Positions 1 to 5,697 of a DNA stretch of 9,943 nt are shown here, piece by piece (the stretch's first letter is position 1; the number at the start of each line of letters is the position of its first letter). The stretch is from Onthomorpha sp937906975 (GTDB lineage: Bacteria; Bacteroidota; Bacteroidia; Bacteroidales; P3): NCBI GenBank assembly GCA_045614605.1, contig JAZLDH010000019.1, positions 1-9,943 of the forward strand. Direction: 5' to 3'. Position numbers and translations under genes: made by a program. A model generated the notes under the pieces. It was not told the origin of the DNA. It did not search any database and was given only the letters and a program-made list of their open reading frames with translations.

Positions 1-141
1 ATTCAAGGTAAAAAAATGCAAGAGATAGCAGTAAATGATTATGAATACTATATAAATCTGCAAAATTATCCGAAAGGGACATATTTAGTAAACATAATCA
101 CGCAAAAAGGCACTACAAGTAAGAAATTAATAAAACAATAA
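1..141 (+). CDS. 3' end of a probable T9SS cargo protein (type A sorting-domain C-terminus)
   Basis: Frame 1 is open from the window edge to a TAA at 139-141 and gives 46 residues; the start lies outside the window. The tail contains an aromatic-rich strand, the signature NYPKGTYLVNI, then a basic end (TSKKLIKQ). That pattern (L-x-x-Y-P-x-G-x-Y-L/I-V, then a short turn and a K-rich end) is what I know of the type A C-terminal sorting domain. This domain directs exported proteins through the type IX secretion system to the cell surface in Bacteroidota. The catalytic or binding part of the protein is not visible, so its function cannot be named. A hairpin terminator follows 10 nt after the stop. 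The reading frame is nearly certain; the family call rests on a short stretch. Confidence 0.75.
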   Translation: MQGKKMQEIAVNDYEYYINLQNYPKGTYLVNIITQKGTTSKKLIKQ

Positions 142-143
142 AC

Positions 144-188
144 AAAAAAAAATCCTTTGCTTAAAAAGATAAAGCAAAGGATTTTTTT
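144..188. terminator. Bidirectional intrinsic terminator between two convergent genes
   Basis: AATCCTTTGCTT (151-162) and AAGCAAAGGATT (172-183) form a perfect 12-bp stem around a 9-nt loop. A run of T follows on the plus side (182-188) and a run of A precedes on the other side (144-150), so an RNA from either strand ends in stem plus U-tract. It lies between the stop of the sorting-domain gene at 141 and the stop of the minus-strand hydrogenase-like gene at 197, and can serve both. Confidence 0.9.
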
Positions 189-196
189 CTTTTTCT

Positions 197-2059
197 TTAC
201 TTTTGTCCAATCTGCTCTTTGTAGGTTTTTATAATTGAATTAAGCATCTTTTCTGTCTTTGCTGCTCCTTCTCCAAGTATAAAGCCTATTTGTTGAACTT
301 GTGTAAGATTTTCTTTTATTACTTCATTTACTCTGTGGATTATTTCCTCTGGGCGTTCTTCTTCGTTGTAAAGATTTCTAAATATAATGCAAGCCGATTT
401 GTTTTCTACAAGTGAGAATATAGAAACATTGATTAGCCTTCCGTTATATTCAAAATCTTTATTCATTATGTCTTGTGAGGTTTTGAAAACATACTCTAAT
501 TGTGTGAAAATCTCCTCTGGCAATAATGATTTTGCGTTAGCCCCAATTAATCCTGGTATAATCTCATCTATTTCTCTTGCTTCCTCGCCAAGAATGTCGA
601 TAAAGCCTGCATTAGAGTCGGTTATTTTTAGTTGAGAGTTTATTATAGCAATGCCAGGGTTGATGTGATGAATCAAAGATGTAAGAGAGGAAGATAATTC
701 GTGATTGTTTAAAAGTTGAGTGTTTAAATTCTCTTCTAAAATGTTGTATTTGTTTTGCAAGTCTATTAATTCGGTTTTTGCAACTTTTAGTTTGTCGTGT
801 GAAATTCTTGAATCCTTTCTTGCAAATGAAAAACACATATCGGCAGATGCAATTCCTTGTGCAATAGCCTTTGCTAAATCTTCACAACTTTCATATCCAC
901 ACGCCTTACAATCGGTATTGCGTCCTGTGGTTTGCTTTCCTAATTCGCTAAAGGCTTGTTCAATTTTTTCTTTGTTAGGAGCAGGAAGGGTTTTGTCGTC
1001 ATTTTTGTAAAAAGCTACAAGTTCCGATGTGTTTTCAAATTGTTCTAAATATGATTGCCATTTATCCTTATCCAATGTGTTGATTTTCTTGTTTGCATAC
1101 TTTAAAACCAAGTTGTGTCTTAGGAACTTCTCTCCCTTAGAACAACCCTGTGCCATCAAACAGCCCTTACAAAAATATATATTAAAGTGAGTGTTAAATT
1201 CGTTTCCGTGTTTTGCAAATTGTTTTACCACATCAATAGCGTCTTTCTTTCCCTCAACACTAAGAATGTTAGCCTCGCTTGGAGAAGAGCTAAATCCGCA
1301 AGCCTCAACAAAGCCTTCTGAAATAGGATATAAAGAACCCTTGTAGCCATGAGGCTCATCAAATTCTGAAAACTCAACCGACTCTTCTCTTATCATGTAT
1401 TTGTCAAACAATTCTCTTAACTCTATGAAAGATAAGAAAGCGTCAATTCTTGCACCCTTTTCATATCGGTTGTTATCTTTTTTAAGTCCAAGACAAGGTG
1501 TGATGTTTACAACTTTTACTTCCTCTCCGTATAGTTTTCTCACAGTAGAGCAACAAGCAATAGCAGGAGGGACAATAGGAGTTATGTTATTAACTAAATT
1601 TGATTGGTATTTCTCAATATAAAGATTGCTTACAGGGCAGTGAGATGTGATATAGCTTTTTCCTTTGTAGCCCTCGCAAAGATTTGCAAACTTTTTGCTA
1701 ACCAAATCCACGCCAAATGAAACCTCACATACGTAGTCAAAGCCAAGTTTTCTTATCATGCTGACAAATTTGCGATAATCCCTCACGTCAGCAAACTCTC
1801 CTGCAATACTAGGGTCGCAAATCGCAGCCGTTTTATTTGGTGAGCGAAGAATTTCTTCTACAATTTCAATATTACTTACCAATTCAATAGCAGAATACGA
1901 GCAAGCCTCAAGACAAGAGCCGCACGCAATACAATTTTCTTCTACAATATGAGGTTTTTTGTTGTTTTCTTTGACTTGAATAGCCTTAACAGGACAGGCT
2001 CTCACGCATGTGTAACACGCAACGCATTTGTTGTTATTTAAATTTAATACCTTGTTCAT
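197..2059 (-). CDS. [FeFe]-hydrogenase-like iron-sulfur protein with PAS domain (probable redox or H2 sensor)
   Basis: The 620-residue protein starts at ATG 2059-2057 and ends at TAA 199-197. Residues 12-22 (C12, C15, C18, C22) and 43-53 (C43, C46, C49, C53) form a two-[4Fe-4S] ferredoxin domain. Residues ~75-345 resemble the hydrogenase large-subunit C-terminal (H-cluster) domain, but its motifs are altered: TSHCP at 138-142 where catalytic enzymes have TSCCP, TPC at 187-189 where they have MPC, and C297-x2-C300 plus C306 where they have CxxxC followed by a glycine run. A third iron-sulfur motif, C384-x2-C387-x4-C392-x16-C409, is followed by a predicted helical linker (~418-458), a PAS-like domain (~460-562) and a helical tail. 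Bacterial hydrogenase-PAS proteins of this layout are thought to be sensors, often beside a PP2C/SpoIIE-type phosphatase; none is adjacent here. No signal peptide is present, so the protein should be cytoplasmic. It is probably not an H2-evolving enzyme, but cofactor content cannot be read from sequence. Confidence 0.88.
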   Translation of the reverse strand: MNKVLNLNNNKCVACYTCVRACPVKAIQVKENNKKPHIVEENCIACGSCLEACSYSAIELVSNIEIVEEILRSPNKTAAICDPSIAGEFADVRDYRKFVSMIRKLGFDYVCEVSFGVDLVSKKFANLCEGYKGKSYITSHCPVSNLYIEKYQSNLVNNITPIVPPAIACCSTVRKLYGEEVKVVNITPCLGLKKDNNRYEKGARIDAFLSFIELRELFDKYMIREESVEFSEFDEPHGYKGSLYPISEGFVEACGFSSSPSEANILSVEGKKDAIDVVKQFAKHGNEFNTHFNIYFCKGCLMAQGCSKGEKFLRHNLVLKYANKKINTLDKDKWQSYLEQFENTSELVAFYKNDDKTLPAPNKEKIEQAFSELGKQTTGRNTDCKACGYESCEDLAKAIAQGIASADMCFSFARKDSRISHDKLKVAKTELIDLQNKYNILEENLNTQLLNNHELSSSLTSLIHHINPGIAIINSQLKITDSNAGFIDILGEEAREIDEIIPGLIGANAKSLLPEEIFTQLEYVFKTSQDIMNKDFEYNGRLINVSIFSLVENKSACIIFRNLYNEEERPEEIIHRVNEVIKENLTQVQQIGFILGEGAAKTEKMLNSIIKTYKEQIGQK

Positions 2060-2081
2060 AGAAATATTATAAAAAACTTGT

Positions 2082-2113
2082 CAAAACTACGCTTTTTTTT
2101 CTTTTCTGCAAAA
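2082..2113 (-). promoter_or_regulatory. Promoter of the hydrogenase-like gene (Bacteroidota type)
   Basis: On the minus strand, TAGTTTTG (2089-2082) matches the -7 consensus TAnnTTTG. TTTTG (2113-2109) sits 19 bp upstream as the -33 element. Predicted transcription starts near 2075, leaving about 15 nt before the ATG at 2059. Spacing and both elements fit the primary sigma factor of Bacteroidota. Confidence 0.65.
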
Positions 2114-2132
2114 TAAATTTTTCATAACTTTG
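2102..2132 (+). promoter_or_regulatory. Promoter of the small exported-protein gene
   Basis: TAACTTTG at 2125-2132 is an exact TAnnTTTG -7 element. Upstream, at 19 bp spacing, is only a T-run (TTTT, 2102-2105) followed by CTG, so the -33 element is weak. The predicted start is near 2139, about 20 nt before the ATG at 2159. The -33 region overlaps that of the divergent hydrogenase-like promoter. Confidence 0.5.
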
Positions 2133-2158
2133 CAAACTCAAAAGAATAAAGAAGAGAA

Positions 2159-2539
2159 ATGAATCAAAAACCCTATTGTAGAGCGGTATTGTTATTGATA
2201 TTGTTTGTGGTGTGTTTGTTTAACTCACAAACAGTAGGCAATTCTTTTTCTCTTCAAGGAAAACCCTCTGGCATTGTTAGGTTAAAGATTACAAAATCTA
2301 TAAAATCTGTTAAAAATAACAGCATAACCGATCAACAACAATCGCAAAAAGAAAAAATGAATCTTGCTATTTCGGAAAGAAGACAAGGTTTAGGAGGCTC
2401 CTCTAATGATTGTAATTCTTATTTGTCAAATAGTAAGGTAAATAGATATGAGCAAATCGTTGATTTGTATAGAAAGGATAAAAATACAGCGAGTTTAAAT
2501 TATTTATATATTAGTTCCAAGCAGGTGTTAAGGATATAG
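2159..2539 (+). CDS. Small exported protein of unknown function
   Basis: This 126-residue protein starts at ATG 2159, 6-10 nt after a purine-rich AGAAGAG that could act as a weak ribosome site, and ends at TAG 2537-2539. Residues 1-8 are polar and basic, and ~9-21 are strongly hydrophobic (AVLLLILFVVCLF), giving a typical signal peptide with cleavage plausible around 25-31. The only cysteine in that region lies inside the hydrophobic core without a good lipobox, so a lipoprotein is less likely. The mature part is rich in K, S, N and Q, with QQQSQKEK at ~59-66 and no motif I recognise. Its own promoter lies upstream and a hairpin terminator downstream, so it is probably monocistronic. It could be a lineage-specific periplasmic or surface protein. 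Shifting the frame near the 3' end meets stops, so I see no sign of a frameshifted longer gene. That it is a gene is supported by the signal peptide and promoter; no function can be given. Confidence 0.65.
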   Translation: MNQKPYCRAVLLLILFVVCLFNSQTVGNSFSLQGKPSGIVRLKITKSIKSVKNNSITDQQQSQKEKMNLAISERRQGLGGSSNDCNSYLSNSKVNRYEQIVDLYRKDKNTASLNYLYISSKQVLRI

Positions 2540-2547
2540 AATTTTTG

Positions 2548-2580
2548 TTTTGATAATTCTTTTAACACAAAATATACTTG
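2548..2580 (+). promoter_or_regulatory. Candidate promoter for the DMT transporter gene
   Basis: TTTTG (2548-2552) and TATACTTG (2573-2580) are separated by 20 bp. They match the Bacteroidota TTTG / TAnnTTTG pattern with one mismatch in the -7 element. Transcription would begin near 2587, at the first base of the 2588-2620 hairpin, so the hairpin would form the 5' end of the leader. Confidence 0.42.
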
Positions 2581-2587
2581 GGACAAA

Positions 2588-2627
2588 AGCAAGGTGTGGA
2601 TTTGTAATCTACATCTTGCTATTTTTT
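2588..2627 (+). terminator. Intrinsic terminator hairpin (or 5' leader hairpin of the next gene)
   Basis: AGCAAGGTGTGGATT (2588-2602) pairs with AATCTACATCTTGCT (2606-2620) over 15 bp around a 3-nt loop. Two of the pairs are G-U on the plus-strand RNA (2594/2614 and 2598/2610). They would be A-C mismatches in a minus-strand RNA, so the structure is shaped for plus-strand transcripts. ATTTTTT follows at 2621-2627. It most simply ends the small exported-protein gene (stop at 2539). Only 14 nt separate the T-tract from the ATG of the transporter gene at 2642. Confidence 0.8.
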
Positions 2628-2641
2628 AAAATTTATAAGTT

Positions 2642-3571
2642 ATGAAACAAACCTACATAGGACATATAGCAATTTTTGTAGTAAATCTAATCTTTGGAAT
2701 TAACACTCCGATTACAAAAAGCATACTTCTTTCTTCTTTGCACATAGATGCTCTTGCATTGACTTATCTTCGTTTTATTGGAGCTACGATAATTTTTTGG
2801 CTGGCTTCTGTTTTATTTAAAATTCCAAAAGCAAGTAAAAAAGATATTCCGCTTTTGCTTTTAGCTTCCTTGTTTGGAGTGGTGCTAAATCAAACCTCCT
2901 TTGTCTATGGCTTGTCAATGACCTCTCCTGTTGATGCTTCCATTGTCGTTAGCTTAACTCCAATTGTTACAATGATATTCTCTGCAATATTTGTCAAAGA
3001 GCCAATAACATTTAAAAAGGTTTTAGGAGTTTTAGTTGGTTGTAGTGGTGCTTTAATTCTTATATTGTCCTCTGCAAATTCGGGTGCAAATTCCTCATGG
3101 CAAGGTAATTTGATTTGTTTTGTTAGTTGCCTATCCTATGGTTTGTATCTAACAGCATTTAAACCGCTAATACAACGCAATCACCCGATAACTCTTATGA
3201 AATGGATGTTCTTTTTTGGGACAATTCTATCAACGCCATTTACTTTTTCGCATCTTTCAACCATAGACTGCACACAACTTACTTGGGAGGTGTCATTAAA
3301 AATTGTATATGTTATATTTGGAGCAACATTCCTTACATATCTTCTTATCCCTATTGGACAAACTCGCATACGTCCGACAACGCTTTCAATGTATAACTAT
3401 CTTCAACCAATAGTTACCACAGTGCTTTCTGTCATTATGGGCTTGGGTATTTTTGGCTTTAAACAAAGCATTGCCACAGCGTTAGTTTTCTTAGGCGTTT
3501 ACATAGTTACTCAAAGCAAAACAAGAAAACAACTCTTAGACGAAAGAGAAAAAAAATTGAATAATCGCTAA
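2642..3571 (+). CDS. EamA/DMT-family transporter (drug/metabolite exporter)
   Basis: This 309-residue integral membrane protein has about ten hydrophobic segments and the internal duplication of the drug/metabolite transporter superfamily. The first EamA repeat is at ~8-142 (GHIAIFVVNLIFGINTPITK near the start, then a fourth segment ending in FVKEP at 117-121). The second is at ~153-290 and ends in a matching helix (FLGVYIVTQ, 283-291). The tail after 292 is short and strongly charged, so it should be cytoplasmic. Length near 300 is normal for the family. Members export amino acids, metabolites or drugs by proton exchange across the inner membrane; substrate cannot be read from sequence. The start is the first ATG at 2642, with no evident Shine-Dalgarno. 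No clear hairpin follows the stop, so some transcripts may run into the dnaK leader. Confidence 0.92.
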   Translation: MKQTYIGHIAIFVVNLIFGINTPITKSILLSSLHIDALALTYLRFIGATIIFWLASVLFKIPKASKKDIPLLLLASLFGVVLNQTSFVYGLSMTSPVDASIVVSLTPIVTMIFSAIFVKEPITFKKVLGVLVGCSGALILILSSANSGANSSWQGNLICFVSCLSYGLYLTAFKPLIQRNHPITLMKWMFFFGTILSTPFTFSHLSTIDCTQLTWEVSLKIVYVIFGATFLTYLLIPIGQTRIRPTTLSMYNYLQPIVTTVLSVIMGLGIFGFKQSIATALVFLGVYIVTQSKTRKQLLDEREKKLNNR

Positions 3572-3606
3572 TATTTTTCCTTTATTGGCAGTAGATGTAT
3601 TTTGTT

Positions 3607-3623
3607 TATGACAATTTGTCATA
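3607..3623. promoter_or_regulatory. 17-bp palindrome upstream of dnaK (candidate operator or activator site)
   Basis: TATGACAA (3607-3614), one central T (3615) and TTGTCATA (3616-3623) form a perfect inverted repeat with 8-bp arms. There is no T-tract and the arms are too close to make an RNA hairpin, so a dimeric protein-binding site is the better reading. It is not the CIRCE element known from other phyla. Its centre lies about 31 bp upstream of the GG of the sigma-54-like -24 element. Confidence 0.6.
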
Positions 3624-3643
3624 TTTTGCCTATTTGAACAATT

Positions 3644-3660
3644 TTGGCACAAAAATTGAT
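3644..3660 (+). promoter_or_regulatory. Sigma-54 (RpoN)-like promoter of dnaK
   Basis: TTGGCAC (3644-3650), five A (3651-3655) and TTGAT (3656-3660) match the -24/-12 consensus TTGGCAC-N5-TTGCW at every specified position except the -12 C, which is A. The GG-to-GA spacing is exactly 10 nt, which sigma-54 promoters keep strictly. The predicted start is near 3671, giving a leader of about 27 nt before ATG 3698. A weaker housekeeping alternative exists: TTTG at 3615-3618, 20 bp, then CAATTTTG at 3639-3646. That reading has a mismatch at the first -7 base and would put the palindrome over its -33 element. Confidence 0.5.
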
Positions 3661-3697
3661 TATATATTGGCAGAAAAACAAATAAAATAATATAGAT

Positions 3698-5593
3698 ATG
3701 GGAAAAATAATTGGTATAGACTTAGGTACAACTAATAGTTGTGTGTCTGTAATGGAAGGAAACGAACCTGTTGTTATAGCAAACAGTGAAGGAAGAAGAA
3801 CAACACCATCTGTTGTAGGTTTTGTTTCATCAGGAGAAAGAAAAGTAGGAGATCCAGCTAAACGTCAAGCAATCACAAACCCTCATAACACAGTTTATTC
3901 TATAAAAAGATTTATGGGAGAGTCGTTTGACAGAGTTGCAGATGAAGTTTCAAGCGTTCCTTACAAAGTAGTAAAAGGAGATAACAATACTCCAAGAGTA
4001 GATATAGACGGAAGATTATACTCACCACAAGAAATCTCTGCAATCATTCTTCAAAAAATGAAAAAAACAGCAGAAGATTACCTTGGACAAGAAGTAACAG
4101 AAGCAGTTATCACTGTACCTGCATACTTTAATGACGCACAACGTCAATCAACAAAAGAAGCAGGAGAAATCGCAGGCTTGAAAGTAAGAAGAATTATCAA
4201 CGAACCAACAGCAGCAGCTTTGGCATACGGATTAGATAAAAAAGATTCAGATTCAAACATAGCAGTATTTGACTTAGGAGGAGGTACATTCGATATTTCA
4301 ATCTTGGAACTTGGAGACGGAGTGTTTGAAGTAAAATCAACAAACGGTGATACACACCTTGGAGGAGACGATTTCGATAAAAGAATTATCGATTGGTTAG
4401 CACAAGAATTTATGAATGATTTCAACGTTGATTTAAGAAAAGACCCAATGGCTTTACAACGTTTGAAAGAAGCAGCAGAAAAAGCAAAAATAGAATTATC
4501 TTCATCTACAACAACTGAAATAAACCTACCTTATATCATGCCAATTGATGGTGTTCCTCAACACTTAGTTAGAACACTTTCAAGAGCAAAATTTGAACAA
4601 CTATGTGATGACTTGATAAAAGCAACAATCGAACCTTGTAAAAAAGCATTAGCAGACGCAGGATTAGATAAGAGCCAAATCAACGAAGTAATCCTAGTAG
4701 GAGGTAGCACAAGAATACCAGCAATCCAACAAATAGTAGAACAATTCTTTGGAAAAACACCATCAAAAGGAGTAAACCCAGACGAAGTAGTAGCAGTTGG
4801 AGCAGCAATCCAAGGAGGAGTATTAACAGGAGAAGTAAAAGACGTATTATTACTTGACGTTACACCACTATCATTAGGAATTGAAACCCTAGGTGGCGTT
4901 ATGACAAAATTAATAGAGGCAAACACTACAATCCCTACAAAGAAATCACAAGTCTTCTCAACAGCACAAGACAATCAACCTTCTGTTGAAATCCACGTTC
5001 TACAAGGAGAAAGAACAAGAGCAACAGACAACAAAACAATAGGACGCTTTATCTTAGATGGAATACCACCAGCACAAAGAGGAGTTCCACAAATCGAAGT
5101 AACATTCGACATAGACGCAAACGGAATCTTGAATGTGTCAGCAAAAGACAAAGCAACTAACAAAGAACAATCAATCAGAATAGAAGCATCAAGCGGATTG
5201 AGCGAAGAAGAAATCAAGAGAATGAAAGCAGAAGCAGAAGCAAATGCAGAAGCAGACAAGAAATTGAAAGAAGAAGCAGACAAAATCAACGGAGCAGATG
5301 CAATGATATTCCAAGTTGAAAAAGCGCTAAAAGAAAACGGAGACAAACTACCAGCTGACAAAAAATCAGAAATAGAAAGCGCCTTAAAAGAACTAAAAGA
5401 CGCACACGCATCAAGAAACATACCTGCAATAGACGCAGCAAGCGAAAAACTAAATGCAGTATTCCAAGCAGCCTCAGCAGATATGTACTCACAACAAGGC
5501 GGAGCACAACAAGAACAACCACAAAACCAACAAAACACTAACAACGACCAAGACGGCGAAGTAACAGACGCTGACTTTGAGGAGGTGAAATAG
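3698..5593 (+). CDS. dnaK: Molecular chaperone DnaK (Hsp70)
   Basis: This full-length 631-residue Hsp70 is an ATP-driven cytoplasmic chaperone that binds exposed hydrophobic peptides together with DnaJ and GrpE. The nucleotide-binding domain (~1-380) carries GIDLGTTNSCV at 6-16, the catalytic K70, E169 in the INEPTAAALAYG segment, DLGGGTFD at 192-199 and VGGSTRIP at 334-341. The conserved linker VLLLDVTPL is at 383-391. The beta substrate-binding domain follows to about 500 and the alpha-helical lid to about 605. The end is a Q/N-rich disordered tail and the conserved DADFEEVK terminus. All key residues are intact. Neither grpE nor dnaJ is adjacent in this window. Later codons favour A-rich choices on the coding strand (AGA, GGA, ACA, CAA, GAA), as expected of a highly expressed gene in an AT-rich genome. 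The start is fixed by the family's N-terminus. Confidence 0.99.
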   Translation: MGKIIGIDLGTTNSCVSVMEGNEPVVIANSEGRRTTPSVVGFVSSGERKVGDPAKRQAITNPHNTVYSIKRFMGESFDRVADEVSSVPYKVVKGDNNTPRVDIDGRLYSPQEISAIILQKMKKTAEDYLGQEVTEAVITVPAYFNDAQRQSTKEAGEIAGLKVRRIINEPTAAALAYGLDKKDSDSNIAVFDLGGGTFDISILELGDGVFEVKSTNGDTHLGGDDFDKRIIDWLAQEFMNDFNVDLRKDPMALQRLKEAAEKAKIELSSSTTTEINLPYIMPIDGVPQHLVRTLSRAKFEQLCDDLIKATIEPCKKALADAGLDKSQINEVILVGGSTRIPAIQQIVEQFFGKTPSKGVNPDEVVAVGAAIQGGVLTGEVKDVLLLDVTPLSLGIETLGGVMTKLIEANTTIPTKKSQVFSTAQDNQPSVEIHVLQGERTRATDNKTIGRFILDGIPPAQRGVPQIEVTFDIDANGILNVSAKDKATNKEQSIRIEASSGLSEEEIKRMKAEAEANAEADKKLKEEADKINGADAMIFQVEKALKENGDKLPADKKSEIESALKELKDAHASRNIPAIDAASEKLNAVFQAASADMYSQQGGAQQEQPQNQQNTNNDQDGEVTDADFEEVK

Positions 5594-5624
5594 TTAGAGG
5601 AAAAAATAAAGCAAATACTAAATG

Positions 5625-5662
5625 CACGCAATAGTTTAATCCCTATTGCGTGTGTTTTTTTT
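5625..5662 (+). terminator. Intrinsic terminator of dnaK
   Basis: CACGCAATAG (5625-5634) and CTATTGCGTG (5643-5652) form a perfect 10-bp stem with an 8-nt loop, followed by TG and eight T (5655-5662). It starts 31 nt after the dnaK stop. The minus side has only a broken T-run, so it would be weaker for the convergent truB operon. Confidence 0.9.
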
Positions 5663-5697
5663 ATGCGAAAAAAACGAAGAAAGAATTTTCTATTTCT

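Noticed and set aside
387..1622. Plus-strand frames inside the hydrogenase-like gene (387-635, 720-1010, 1395-1622)
   Set aside because: They lie wholly within a well-supported minus-strand gene, have no promoter or recognisable domain, and read as shadows of it.
2159..2539. Lipoprotein reading of the small exported protein through C17
   Set aside because: The cysteine lies within the hydrophobic core, preceded by V at -1 where G, A or S is expected, so the lipobox is poor.
2540..2641. Riboswitch before the DMT transporter
   Set aside because: The gap is about 100 bp with only one simple hairpin; no multi-helix junction or known conserved aptamer core is visible.
3181..3396. Short frames on both strands within the DMT gene
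   Set aside because: They overlap a conserved ten-helix transporter frame and show no independent coding signal.
3607..3623. CIRCE/HrcA operator reading of the palindrome before dnaK
   Set aside because: CIRCE is a 9-bp inverted repeat with a 9-bp spacer (TTAGCACTC-N9-GAGTGCTAA); the sequence here has a 1-bp centre and unrelated arms.
4975..5631. 218-residue open frame on the minus strand inside dnaK, with others at 4144-4425, 4558-4974 and 5286-5522
   Set aside because: They are antisense to a fully conserved dnaK whose biased codons suppress stops on the other strand; long spurious antisense frames over hsp70 genes are a known artefact. Their products are low-complexity S/F/L-rich and match nothing.
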